From: UBA6398 sp963660485
GTDB lineage: Bacteria > Bacteroidota > Bacteroidia > Bacteroidales > Bacteroidaceae
Assembly: GCA_963660485.1 (NCBI GenBank)
Contig: CAVKYH010000026.1
Span: 1-26,296 of the forward strand
Direction of reading: 5' to 3'
Length of the DNA stretch: 26,296 nt
Positions 8,093-15,716 of this stretch are shown here, one piece after another. The notes beneath the pieces were generated by a model that saw nothing but the letters and a program-made list of their open reading frames with translations, ran no database searches and had not been told where the DNA came from. Both the position numbers and the translations under genes were made by a program. Positions within the stretch are counted from its first letter, which is position 1; each line of letters starts with the position of its first letter.

Positions 8093-8806
8093 TCAAAGAC
8101 TTGTTATCACATTTTTGAAATTCTCGAACGACTTGTCAAGATAATTCAGTTCGTAGGGCTCTATGTAGAGCGAAAAAAGCGCGCGGACTCCTTTCAAATC
8201 AAAATACGAACGTATGATGCTGGCAAGATTAAAGGAAAGAGTATCCCCTTTCTTGATAAGCGCGCTACAAAGTTTGCCAAGAAATTCGTGATTGTCCTGA
8301 ATGTGCTTACATTCCCTGAATATCTGGTGATACGAAACTACGGAATTGCAGCAAACAAGGTATTCTATGCGTTTTTGCGGAGAATCTACAGCAAACATTT
8401 TCCATATACGCAAAAATTCCTCCTCTTCTTTCAGCAACGGAAGCGATACGCGCAAAAACTTGTCGCGGTCTATTTTCATTTCGTGCTCCACCAAATGCGC
8501 CGAATAGTTTTCCAAACATTCGCCTCCGAATGCCACATCTCCGGCAACGTATGCCGAAGCCGCAGCCTTGAGGCATGTGCCGAGAAAAGCCTTGGGGTTC
8601 AACAGGGAAAGATATGAAAAAACGCGCCAAAAGTTCTCGCCCCGAAATTTCGGCAACACCTTTTCAGCGAGCAACGTGCTTGCAGAACGAAAACCCGAAT
8701 TTGTCATCGAAAGAAGGTAACTGCCCAACTCGTCAAGGCATTCCCGAGACGCAAGAACAGTCAACCTTTCCTCAACAACGTTTCTGCGGTTTTCAGCAAG
8801 CATCAT
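8093..8806 (-). CDS. Conserved-looking helical protein of unknown function
   Basis: A 237-residue protein that I do not recognise. It has no signal peptide or membrane segment and is predicted to be mostly alpha-helical and cytoplasmic, with repeated Leu/Phe-rich helices that could be a HEAT/TPR-like solenoid. Its start codon shares one base with the stop of rlmD (TAATG at 8808-8804), which argues for translational coupling and therefore for a real gene; two adjacent ATG codons offer alternative starts. No catalytic motif is apparent. The link to rlmD could mean a role in ribosome biogenesis, but that is inference from position only. The A2 repeat array lies about 60 bp beyond its stop. Confidence 0.75.
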   Translation of the reverse strand: MMLAENRRNVVEERLTVLASRECLDELGSYLLSMTNSGFRSASTLLAEKVLPKFRGENFWRVFSYLSLLNPKAFLGTCLKAAASAYVAGDVAFGGECLENYSAHLVEHEMKIDRDKFLRVSLPLLKEEEEFLRIWKMFAVDSPQKRIEYLVCCNSVVSYHQIFRECKHIQDNHEFLGKLCSALIKKGDTLSFNLASIIRSYFDLKGVRALFSLYIEPYELNYLDKSFENFKNVITSL

Positions 8807-10224
8807 TATCTTCTTTCAAGCAGACACACGTTTTCCACGTGCTGTGTTTGCGGGAACATATCCACAGGCTGCACAGCCGTAACCTTATAATATTCGTCGA
8901 GCAACTGCAAGTCGCGCGCTTGGGTAGCGGGATTGCAACTCACATATACTATGCGCTTGGGACTTGCACCTATTATCGTGTCGATAACGTCCTTGTGCAT
9001 TCCGGCGCGGGGCGGATCGGTGATAATCACATCGGGCGTACCCTTTGCCGCAACAAATTCGGGAGTAAGCACATCGCGCATGTCGCCGGCAAAAAACTCA
9101 GTGTTTTTTATATCGTTCAACTCTGCATTTACCTTGGCGTCTTCTATCGCCTCGGGAACGTACTCAATGCCCACCACATTCTTTGCCGTAGAAGCCACAT
9201 AGTTTGCAATAGTTCCCGTGCCCGTATACAAATCGTAAACGGTCTCGTTTCCAGTCAACGCCGCGAACTTCACGGCCGTGTCATACAGTTTTATAGCCTG
9301 CAAAGTGTTTGTCTGGAAAAAACTCTTGGGACCTATCTTGAATTTCAAGTCGCGCATTTTTTCGTAGATGAAATCACGTCCCTTGTATGTCAGGATATCC
9401 AAATCGCCAATGGTATCGTTTAGCTTCAAATTGTTCACGTAGAGCAACGAAGTGGTATAGGGGAATTTCTCAGCCAAATGTTCGAGCAAATCCATGGCCT
9501 GCTTTTCCTCCGAAGCCTCGGTATAATGAAATTGCTGCAGTATCATGGTTTCGCCGGTCGTGGTCTTGCGCAACATTAAATTCCTCAGCAATCCCTCGTG
9601 TTGGCGAATGTTGAAAAACGAAAGGTTATGCTCAAACGCATATCGCCTTATTTCGTTGCGCACTTCGTTTTGCCAATTATCCATAAGCCCGCAATACTCA
9701 ATATCAATAATCTTGTCGAAAGCTCCCGGCACATGAAAACCCACGGCATTCATATTTTCGTAAACTACGTCCTGCGCAATTTCTTCCTTGGTAAGCCACC
9801 GTTTGTTTGAAAAGCCGAATTCCAATTTATTTCTGAACTCCCGGGTATTGTCGCTCCCTATAATCGGCGAAAATTCCGGCAGTTCCACCTTGCCTATCCG
9901 GCGAAGCGCATCACACACGGTTTGTTGTTTCCATTTCAGTTGCTCTTCGTATTTCAAATTCTGCCAACGGCAACCGCCACAAACGCCGAAATATTTACAG
10001 AAAGGCTCATCTCTCACATCACTCCTCTTGTGAAAAGCAACGGCAACGCCCTCGCAATATTTATTTTTCTTGCGTGTAACCTGAATGTCTACTATATCTC
10101 CGGGCACAACAAAGGGAACAAATACGACAAGGTCTTCAACTCTTGCAATGGCACGCCCTTCGGCTGCGATTGCTGTTATTTCTACGTTTGTATATAATGG
10201 TAACGGCTTATTTTTCCTGCTCAT
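8806..10224 (-). CDS. rlmD: 23S rRNA (uracil-C5)-methyltransferase, RlmD family
   Basis: SAM-dependent methyltransferase of the RumA/TrmA group, which makes 5-methyluridine in 23S rRNA. The 472-residue protein has an N-terminal TRAM RNA-binding domain (about 10-66), the [4Fe-4S] ligands Cys76, Cys82, Cys85 (CKYFGVCGGC) and Cys178, a SAM-binding loop DLYTGTGT at 331-338, the DPPR motif at 403-406 and the catalytic Cys430 in SCNPAT. All residues expected for activity are present. RumA-like members differ in target uridine (1939, 747 or both), so the exact site is not certain. The ATG at 10224 is preferred over 10263 because the -7 element lies between them. It is cotranscribed with the next gene by 1-nt overlap. 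Confidence 0.93.
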   Translation of the reverse strand: MSRKNKPLPLYTNVEITAIAAEGRAIARVEDLVVFVPFVVPGDIVDIQVTRKKNKYCEGVAVAFHKRSDVRDEPFCKYFGVCGGCRWQNLKYEEQLKWKQQTVCDALRRIGKVELPEFSPIIGSDNTREFRNKLEFGFSNKRWLTKEEIAQDVVYENMNAVGFHVPGAFDKIIDIEYCGLMDNWQNEVRNEIRRYAFEHNLSFFNIRQHEGLLRNLMLRKTTTGETMILQQFHYTEASEEKQAMDLLEHLAEKFPYTTSLLYVNNLKLNDTIGDLDILTYKGRDFIYEKMRDLKFKIGPKSFFQTNTLQAIKLYDTAVKFAALTGNETVYDLYTGTGTIANYVASTAKNVVGIEYVPEAIEDAKVNAELNDIKNTEFFAGDMRDVLTPEFVAAKGTPDVIITDPPRAGMHKDVIDTIIGASPKRIVYVSCNPATQARDLQLLDEYYKVTAVQPVDMFPQTQHVENVCLLERR

Positions 10225-10240
10225 TTTATTATTGTTTATG

Positions 10241-10248
10241 CAAAGATA
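10241..10248 (-). promoter_or_regulatory. -7 promoter element (TATCTTTG) for rlmD
   Basis: The minus strand at 10248-10241 reads TATCTTTG, a full match to TAnnTTTG. The transcript would start near 10235, leaving a leader of only about 11 nt before the ATG at 10224. No clear -33 element is seen at the expected distance. Confidence 0.6.
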
Positions 10249-10336
10249 CGTTTTTCCGCCCACAAAAGCCGGCAGAGAGGTTCGTTATGGGAACGTTTCC
10301 CTTGCATTTTGAAACTTTATTGTAGAATTTTCGATT

Positions 10337-12436
10337 TTAGTCCTTTTTCAACACCACAAAGTCCACGATAAACTGCGCTTCATCGCTTGTAACTCCATGC
10401 ATCTTCAACACATTGGCATCAGCAAAGAAACTACGCGAAAACTCCTCGGCACTCATTTTCTTTGCTGCACGCAAATAAAGCGAAATAGCCTCGTTTTTGT
10501 CGCCATCAATCCAAGCCACATGCCCCGCACATACGAAATCTTCCGTTTGAGGTTGGACATCTATCACTTTTTGATAGTATTTGCGCGCCTGCTTAACGTC
10601 ATCGGTCAAAACAGAATACCATGCAATAGCCCGCACAACCGACATGTTTGAAGGGTCAAGGTATTCTGCCTTGAAGAAATCCTTCATAGCCTCGGAATAT
10701 TGCCCTAATTTAACAAGACATTCGCCACATCGGAACGCTATGGAAGCATCATTTCCGTCCTTTATCTCGAGGAGTCTATAATATCCCAAAGCGTCTTTGT
10801 AATTTCCCATGTATAGGTTGGTCTGTGCCAAATGCCGCAAAGTCCAAACGGAATTACCGTCAAGCGCATTGGCTTTCTCGTAAGCAGATATGGCATTTGA
10901 ATACATTTTTTTCTTTTGGTAGCAAAATCCCAACTTCTGAAAAATCTCCGCGCTTGCATCTACGGTGTTTTCTTCGTACGACTCAAGATATTTTATAGCC
11001 ACATCGTATGCCTTTTTCTCTATCGCAAATGCCCCTACCCGCGAAATGGTTTTCGGATTTCTCATAACGGGGGAAAGCCAAGGGTTGTCGATGAAAGAAA
11101 TATTGTCCTCGAACGGATTGGAAGGCCTTGCGTCGTTATAAAGATAGAAAAAGCGATAAAGATTTCGCAATACATTTCTGCAAACAGCCTCACGCGACTG
11201 TTCCTTTATGGTTTTCAGATTTTCGTGCCCTGGTATCTGCGAAGCGAGAAGCTGCAGTTGTTGTTCGTTCATCTGACTTGTAAGCATGCAAAAGGAATAT
11301 TTGTCGCTATCGCAAAGGTTGTCTCCGTCCAGCAAAGCCTGCATTATTCCATTTTCCTGCGTTGTCTTTATCTGCGAAGGCACCATGGGGTGATTATTGT
11401 CGTATGGATAAAACCAGTTTGCCTTTACATTGAAAAAATCAAAGCGTTTCAGCGAAGAAAAAGTGGTATAATAAACATCTGCTCCCTGCGCTTCGAGTTG
11501 TGCAAGTTCGCCCATCGTTTTGTCCAAAGTCTTCCATTCCGGATTAAGCTCGTTTATGTCTTCAATCTTCCCCGCACCAAAATCAAACGGATTGAATTTT
11601 CTGCCTTTCAACATCGCAGGGATTATTTCGTCATGTAGTTTCTTGTTTACATCTTGTGTGGAAAGGCACTCAAGCATATAAATCTGCAACACCGCCATAT
11701 CCTCTGCAAAACAAGTCTTATTGCCTAACAAAGAGAATACATCTTGTAAATTTTGGTAAGCGAACAAACGAGATTTGAACTTTTGCAAAGGCAAAACGAA
11801 AGCCACCAGCAACTGAATCCGCAGCCTTAGATTTTCGGTCTCGCTGTATTTGGTTATAAGAAAACGAATCTTGGCCCAATCAAAACTATATAGGCTGCTA
11901 AGCATAAGCCCTGCAATCATTACGATTTTGTCATTGTCAGAAACGAGAGCAGAATTCATAACTTCTTCTGCTTGTTGCTGCTGTTCTGAAGTCCATTGCG
12001 TTGAATTTTCGGCACATTGGAACAATTCGGAATAAAGTGCGCTGTGTTTCAGCAAGTCGGCGTCGTTGAGCGAACCGGTTATATTCTTCAGCCCCAAATC
12101 TTCGAGATCTTTAAGAATCGCACTCATATCGCGCGTCATCGGAGGGTTTTGTTCCCGATTACGTTCCAGACACGCTGCTTTTTCTACAATATCATAGCAA
12201 TTACTAATGAATTTCGTGTACAGACTCTGCCTTTCGGGATCATCTACACCCTTAATCATATATTCCAAAAGCAATGAGTACGCAGAGTTGACGTTTTGCA
12301 AATCATCAAGAAGCTGCCAATGTTTCGTAACGTCTATCAACTTTTGAATTATCCTTATAGCCTCGCCCAATTGTTTGGCATCGAGTTTTTTTACAGCCTT
12401 ATTATATAGCTGCCAAAAACTTTGTTGTTCGTTCAT
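10337..12436 (-). CDS. Large TPR-repeat protein, unknown function
   Basis: A 699-residue cytoplasmic protein without signal peptide or membrane segment. The last third holds at least four consecutive tetratricopeptide repeats, seen in phrases such as LGFCYQKKKMYSNAISAYEKANALD, LRHLAQTNLYMGNYKDALGYYRLLE and CGECLVKLGQYSEAMKDFFKAEYLDP. The N-terminal two thirds are also helical but show no repeat I can define. TPR stacks serve as protein-binding scaffolds. Its ATG overlaps the stop of the substrate-binding protein gene by 4 nt (ATGA), so the two are translated together, although one is exported and the other is not. No -7 element of its own is needed. I see no good terminator after it. Confidence 0.85.
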   Translation of the reverse strand: MNEQQSFWQLYNKAVKKLDAKQLGEAIRIIQKLIDVTKHWQLLDDLQNVNSAYSLLLEYMIKGVDDPERQSLYTKFISNCYDIVEKAACLERNREQNPPMTRDMSAILKDLEDLGLKNITGSLNDADLLKHSALYSELFQCAENSTQWTSEQQQQAEEVMNSALVSDNDKIVMIAGLMLSSLYSFDWAKIRFLITKYSETENLRLRIQLLVAFVLPLQKFKSRLFAYQNLQDVFSLLGNKTCFAEDMAVLQIYMLECLSTQDVNKKLHDEIIPAMLKGRKFNPFDFGAGKIEDINELNPEWKTLDKTMGELAQLEAQGADVYYTTFSSLKRFDFFNVKANWFYPYDNNHPMVPSQIKTTQENGIMQALLDGDNLCDSDKYSFCMLTSQMNEQQLQLLASQIPGHENLKTIKEQSREAVCRNVLRNLYRFFYLYNDARPSNPFEDNISFIDNPWLSPVMRNPKTISRVGAFAIEKKAYDVAIKYLESYEENTVDASAEIFQKLGFCYQKKKMYSNAISAYEKANALDGNSVWTLRHLAQTNLYMGNYKDALGYYRLLEIKDGNDASIAFRCGECLVKLGQYSEAMKDFFKAEYLDPSNMSVVRAIAWYSVLTDDVKQARKYYQKVIDVQPQTEDFVCAGHVAWIDGDKNEAISLYLRAAKKMSAEEFSRSFFADANVLKMHGVTSDEAQFIVDFVVLKKD

Positions 12437-13392
12437 TTGCCTATGAATTTATTCGACAAAACGTCGTCGGTTGCCGGTTGTCTCGTTAAGAATTTTCTTT
12501 TCAGCCCCCACTCTGCCGCACGCTTCAAATCTTCTTCATTTACTTTCTCGGGAGTCGTAAATACAGGAATTTTCACCGAATCAATATATGTTGCAGGCAT
12601 TTTATATATGCGGTAAAGCACGCTGTCTGCCTTATGTCGATTTTTGTTTATCTGTTCTGAAGCCTGTGTGTAAGATTCAAAAAGTTTTTTTATGCTTGGA
12701 GATTTTTTCTTTATAGCCACATCGCGGAAACATATACTGCCGAATTTCACTTTTGCTTGGGTTGTGGAAAAAACACTCACGTTTCCGTTTTCAATAGCCA
12801 TTTCCGAATAAGGTTCAGGTAGCACTGCGGCATCAATCTGATTGTTCAAAAGCATTTTGTATCTCACGGAAATGTCATTTATCTGGGGGCGCAGCAATTC
12901 GAAAGGCTTTATCTTTGTGATTGCAGCTATTTCGTCAACCAGAAAATCCGATGTATTGTTTCGGCTTACGGCTATCGTACGTTCGCTCATGCTGCTGAGT
13001 TTTTTTATACGTTTTGTGCGGCTTGTTACCACAGTCATTGTGCCGCTGCTTGCCATCAAAGCTTTAAGGCCAACCCCTTGTTCATTAAGGTATAGCATTT
13101 CCGGGAGTGTGAGATACGCTCCGTCTATTTTGCCGGTGCTTAATGCCGTTCCGCATTTAAGCGAAGAATTGTAGGTTATGACTTTTATTCTTACACCATT
13201 TTTTTGAAAAAGCCGGGTATATCCCGCCACATAAAAAGGCAGGCAATCCGTAACGGGCATAAGCCCTATCGTCAAATCCACACTGTCGTTGGCGAGGTTC
13301 TTGACCGGAGTTTGTTTTGCTTTTTTCCCGCACGATACGAGCAACACTCCACAAAGCACCACTACCGCCAATTTCAAGAATTTCGAAGTCAT
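12433..13392 (-). CDS. ABC-type substrate-binding lipoprotein (NMT1/SsuA-like)
   Basis: A 319-residue lipoprotein with lipobox LVSC (Cys21). It follows the periplasmic type II binding-protein plan of the NMT1/THI5/SsuA group: LTIGLMPVTDCLPFYVA near the N-terminus of the mature domain, GVRIKVITY, TGKIDGAYLTLPEML, a hinge region, then LLNNQIDAAVLPEPYSEMA. These relatives bind sulfonates, nitrate or thiamine precursors; the ligand here cannot be read. No permease or ATPase gene is nearby, and instead it overlaps a TPR gene. The ATG at 13392 is chosen; a TTG three codons earlier is less likely. I find no full TAnnTTTG in the short gap behind pgk, so expression may rely on read-through of the pgk terminator. 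Confidence 0.83.
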   Translation of the reverse strand: MTSKFLKLAVVVLCGVLLVSCGKKAKQTPVKNLANDSVDLTIGLMPVTDCLPFYVAGYTRLFQKNGVRIKVITYNSSLKCGTALSTGKIDGAYLTLPEMLYLNEQGVGLKALMASSGTMTVVTSRTKRIKKLSSMSERTIAVSRNNTSDFLVDEIAAITKIKPFELLRPQINDISVRYKMLLNNQIDAAVLPEPYSEMAIENGNVSVFSTTQAKVKFGSICFRDVAIKKKSPSIKKLFESYTQASEQINKNRHKADSVLYRIYKMPATYIDSVKIPVFTTPEKVNEEDLKRAAEWGLKRKFLTRQPATDDVLSNKFIGK

Positions 13393-13408
13393 ATCTTGCA
13401 AAAAAATA

Positions 13409-13453
13409 AAAAAGCAACTTTGCCCTGCATTGAGCCAGGCTCGGTTGCTTTTT
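13409..13453 (-). terminator. Hairpin terminator of pgk (possible partial read-through)
   Basis: AAAAAGCAAC at 13409-13418 pairs with GTTGCTTTTT at 13444-13453, with a 25-nt loop that can form a smaller CCTG/CAGG stem inside. On the minus strand a T-rich tract follows. It lies between the pgk stop and the start of the substrate-binding lipoprotein gene, so it may attenuate rather than separate the two. Confidence 0.8.
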
Positions 13454-13472
13454 GTATGTTGGTAGAATTTTA

Positions 13473-14726
13473 TTACTTCTCGCCGTTGATAGCTGCGATA
13501 CCGGGCAACACTTTTCCCTCGATAGCTTCAAGCAAAGCGCCGCCGCCGGTTGAAACATAGGAAACTTTGTCGGCCATACCGAACTTGTTGATGCAGGCAA
13601 CAGAGTCGCCGCCGCCGATAAGGGAGTAAGCACCGTTGGCAGTAGCTTCTACGATTGCGTCAGCTATTGCACGCGAGCCAGCCTCGAATTTCTCGAATTC
13701 AAATACGCCTGCAGGACCATTCCAAAGGATTGTCTTTGCTTCCTTGATTGCGTTTGCAAATTTTTCGCGGGTCTTAGGACCTATATCCAAGCCTTCCCAG
13801 CCATCGGGAATCGCATTCGACGGAGACATTGCCACATTTGAATCGTTGGAGAATTGGTCGCCGAGCACAGAGTCTTCAGCAAGGAGGAGTTTCACGCCTT
13901 TCTCAGCAGCCTCTTTCACGAGATTGTTTGCAAGGTCAAGGTAATCGTTTTCTACGATAGAGGTTCCGATTGTACCGCCTTGAGCTTTCATGAAAGTATA
14001 AGTCATACCGCCGCAAAGGATAAGCGTATCAACTTTTGTAAGGAGGTTTTCGATAATTTCTATCTTGGTTGAAACTTTCGAGCCGCCCATAATTGCAACG
14101 AACGGGCGCTGTATATTGTTAAGCACCTTGTCGATAGCGTTGATTTCCTTCTCCATCAAATAGCCGAACATCTTGTGATCGGTGTCGAAATAATCGGCGA
14201 TGATAGCAGTAGATGCGTGCTTGCGGTGAGCAGTACCGAATGCGTCGTTGATATAATAGTCGGCATACGAAGCAAGTGTTTCGGTAAATGTTTTCTGAAG
14301 CGGTTTAAGGGCTTTCTTTGCGGCAGCCTTTTCTTCATCGCTTGCAAATTCACCACGGGGTTTGCCGGTTTCCTCCTCATAGAAGCGAAGGTTTTCGAGC
14401 AAAAGCACATCACCGTCCTTCATAGCGTCAACCTGTGCCTTACCTTTCTGGCAATCCTCACAGAAATCCACCTTAGCGCCGAGAAGTTCGCTCACACGCG
14501 GAAGAATCTGCTTCAAGGAGAACTTGAGGTCGGGATTTTTCTTGGGACGTCCCATGTGGGACATTATGATAAGTTTTCCGCCGTCGGCGTGAACTTTCTT
14601 GAGAGTGGGCAGAGCGCCACGAATACGGGTATCATCGGTGATATTGCCGTTTTCATCCAAAGGCACATTAAAGTCAACGCGCACGATGACTCTCTTGCCT
14701 GCGAAATTACATTTATCGATTGTCAT
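13473..14726 (-). CDS. pgk: Phosphoglycerate kinase
   Basis: Glycolytic enzyme that transfers phosphate between 1,3-bisphosphoglycerate and ADP in the cytoplasm. The 417-residue length is normal for bacterial PGK. Signature segments include RVDFNVP at 16-22, SHMGRP at 56-61, a GGSKVSTK loop in the middle, and the C-terminal nucleotide-binding GGGDS and STGGGA. The start at 14726 (MTIDKCNFAGKRV) matches the family; the longer in-frame extension of 70 residues upstream contains the promoter and is untranslated. A -7 element about 80 bp upstream predicts a 5' leader of roughly 75 nt, longer than its neighbours' leaders. It is divergent from the DUF151/UVR gene. Confidence 0.98.
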   Translation of the reverse strand: MTIDKCNFAGKRVIVRVDFNVPLDENGNITDDTRIRGALPTLKKVHADGGKLIIMSHMGRPKKNPDLKFSLKQILPRVSELLGAKVDFCEDCQKGKAQVDAMKDGDVLLLENLRFYEEETGKPRGEFASDEEKAAAKKALKPLQKTFTETLASYADYYINDAFGTAHRKHASTAIIADYFDTDHKMFGYLMEKEINAIDKVLNNIQRPFVAIMGGSKVSTKIEIIENLLTKVDTLILCGGMTYTFMKAQGGTIGTSIVENDYLDLANNLVKEAAEKGVKLLLAEDSVLGDQFSNDSNVAMSPSNAIPDGWEGLDIGPKTREKFANAIKEAKTILWNGPAGVFEFEKFEAGSRAIADAIVEATANGAYSLIGGGDSVACINKFGMADKVSYVSTGGGALLEAIEGKVLPGIAAINGEK

Positions 14727-14806
14727 ATCTTTGATATTTTGATATTTGATTTTACTCTTTACCGACAGCGGCGCAACACATAGATACGCAGCCACTATCA
14801 CACAAG

Positions 14807-14814
14807 CAAATTTA
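14807..14814 (-). promoter_or_regulatory. -7 promoter element (TAAATTTG) for pgk
   Basis: The minus strand at 14814-14807 reads TAAATTTG, a full match to TAnnTTTG, predicting a leader of about 75 nt. The region is shared with a divergent promoter for the gene at 14950. Confidence 0.55.
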
Positions 14815-14865
14815 CTAAAATACAAGTATATCACCATAACAAGCCGCGTTTTTTTTGACTGCATA

Positions 14866-14895
14866 TTTGCAATACCTCCGTTTTTGCTATCTTTG
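14866..14895 (+). promoter_or_regulatory. Promoter (-33 TTTG, -7 TATCTTTG) for the DUF151/UVR gene
   Basis: TTTG at 14866-14869 and TATCTTTG at 14888-14895 are separated by 18 bp, close to the Bacteroidota promoter layout. The leader to the ATG at 14950 would be about 50 nt. Confidence 0.6.
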
Positions 14896-14949
14896 CTAAC
14901 AAAACACCGCCGACATGCAAAATACAACAGCGGCAAAAACTATAACCAC

Positions 14950-15528
14950 ATGCCAAACTACTCCGAATACACTGTGCTCCACGTGGTGGAAGTGAAACGA
15001 TGCTGCGGCAAAATGGGTCGCTGCGAAATCACTTTGGCGTCAAATGAAATCTATGGCAATTTCCATATTTTTGCTGACGAGCATGACGCGGCAAGGATAG
15101 CATTGCACGCTTTTCCGCAACGCGAAAACATGCCCGAAATCAATCTATGGACAGACTTGGTGAAAGATGTGGCAGATACATTCAATTCCAAGGTGGCTTT
15201 CATAGAGATTAAGCAAGACGGCGAGCGTTCCCTGTATGCTGATGTAACGTTTGATACCTTCGGCAAGAAAGCTAAGCTGTGTTTTGCCACAAATGTTATC
15301 GACGGAGTGCTGCTTGCCGTGGCGTTGAAGGCTAAGATTATAATCAACTACGTGCTATATTTCGAACTTGCAGGATATGACATTAGCCATATACGAGAGA
15401 CGTCGATTTCCTCCATGTCGGAAAAAGAAATCAAGCAGTCTTTGGAAAAGGCGATAAAAGAAGAGAACTACGAAAGGGCTTCCATTTTGCGCGACGAGCT
15501 GATTAGACGCAAGAATTTACGCTCCTGA
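14950..15528 (+). CDS. Bifunctional nuclease (DUF151) family protein with UVR tail
   Basis: A 192-residue cytoplasmic protein. Residues from about 20 to 145 resemble the bifunctional nuclease/DUF151 fold, with the order IFADEHDAARIAL, an LWTDLVKDVADTF helix, IKQDGERSLYADVTF and a final NVIDGVLLAVALKAKI helix. Residues from about 160 carry a UvrB/UvrC (UVR) motif: IKQSLEKAIKEENYERASILRDELIRR. This pairing is common in Bacteroidota; nuclease activity was described for plant and some bacterial relatives, but it is not established for this branch. The ATG at 14950 is chosen because the upstream extension contains the promoter and reads as non-conserved. The gene ends against repeat array A3. Confidence 0.85.
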   Translation: MPNYSEYTVLHVVEVKRCCGKMGRCEITLASNEIYGNFHIFADEHDAARIALHAFPQRENMPEINLWTDLVKDVADTFNSKVAFIEIKQDGERSLYADVTFDTFGKKAKLCFATNVIDGVLLAVALKAKIIINYVLYFELAGYDISHIRETSISSMSEKEIKQSLEKAIKEENYERASILRDELIRRKNLRS

Positions 15529-15530
15529 AT

Positions 15531-15656
15531 TGTTGGGAAACCACATGGTTTTTACGACATGGCTTTTCGCAAAAACTCCGACGCATCTAATTTAAATTAG
15601 ATGCGTCGGAATTTAAATTAGGTCTGACCTCGTAAAAACGAAATATTGACACCAAA
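15531..15656. repeat. 21-bp-phased palindromic repeat array (A3)
   Basis: The core units start at 15573, 15594 and 15615. The first two are exact reverse complements forming a 34-bp perfect palindrome at 15577-15610 (half-site TCCGACGCATCTAATTT); the third carries GGTCTGACCTCG as in A2. The 21-bp steps can be extended to 15531 upstream, where 15545-15565 is identical to 163-183, and to 15656 downstream, with weaker similarity. The array begins 3 bp after the stop of the DUF151/UVR gene and is followed at once by a terminator hairpin. Confidence 0.88.
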
Positions 15657-15659
15657 ACA

Positions 15660-15692
15660 AAACCGCCTCACACGGCATGTGCGAGGCGGTTT
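15660..15692. terminator. Bidirectional terminator between convergent genes
   Basis: AAACCGCCTC at 15660-15669 pairs with GAGGCGGTTT at 15683-15692; after one mismatch, three more pairs close a five-base loop. T-rich sequence follows on the plus strand, and the minus strand reads GTTTTGTTTTGG beyond the stem. It lies between the stop codons of two convergent genes and can serve both. Confidence 0.85.
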
Positions 15693-15716
15693 GTTTATTT
15701 GTTTTTATACTGAAAA

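Noticed and set aside
14727..14936. 70-residue N-terminal extension of phosphoglycerate kinase
   Set aside because: The extension covers the pgk and divergent promoters; PGK begins normally at the ATG at 14726.
14746..14949. 68-residue N-terminal extension of the DUF151/UVR protein
   Set aside because: It overlaps both divergent promoters and reads as low-quality hydrophobic sequence; the ATG at 14950 gives the family-like start.
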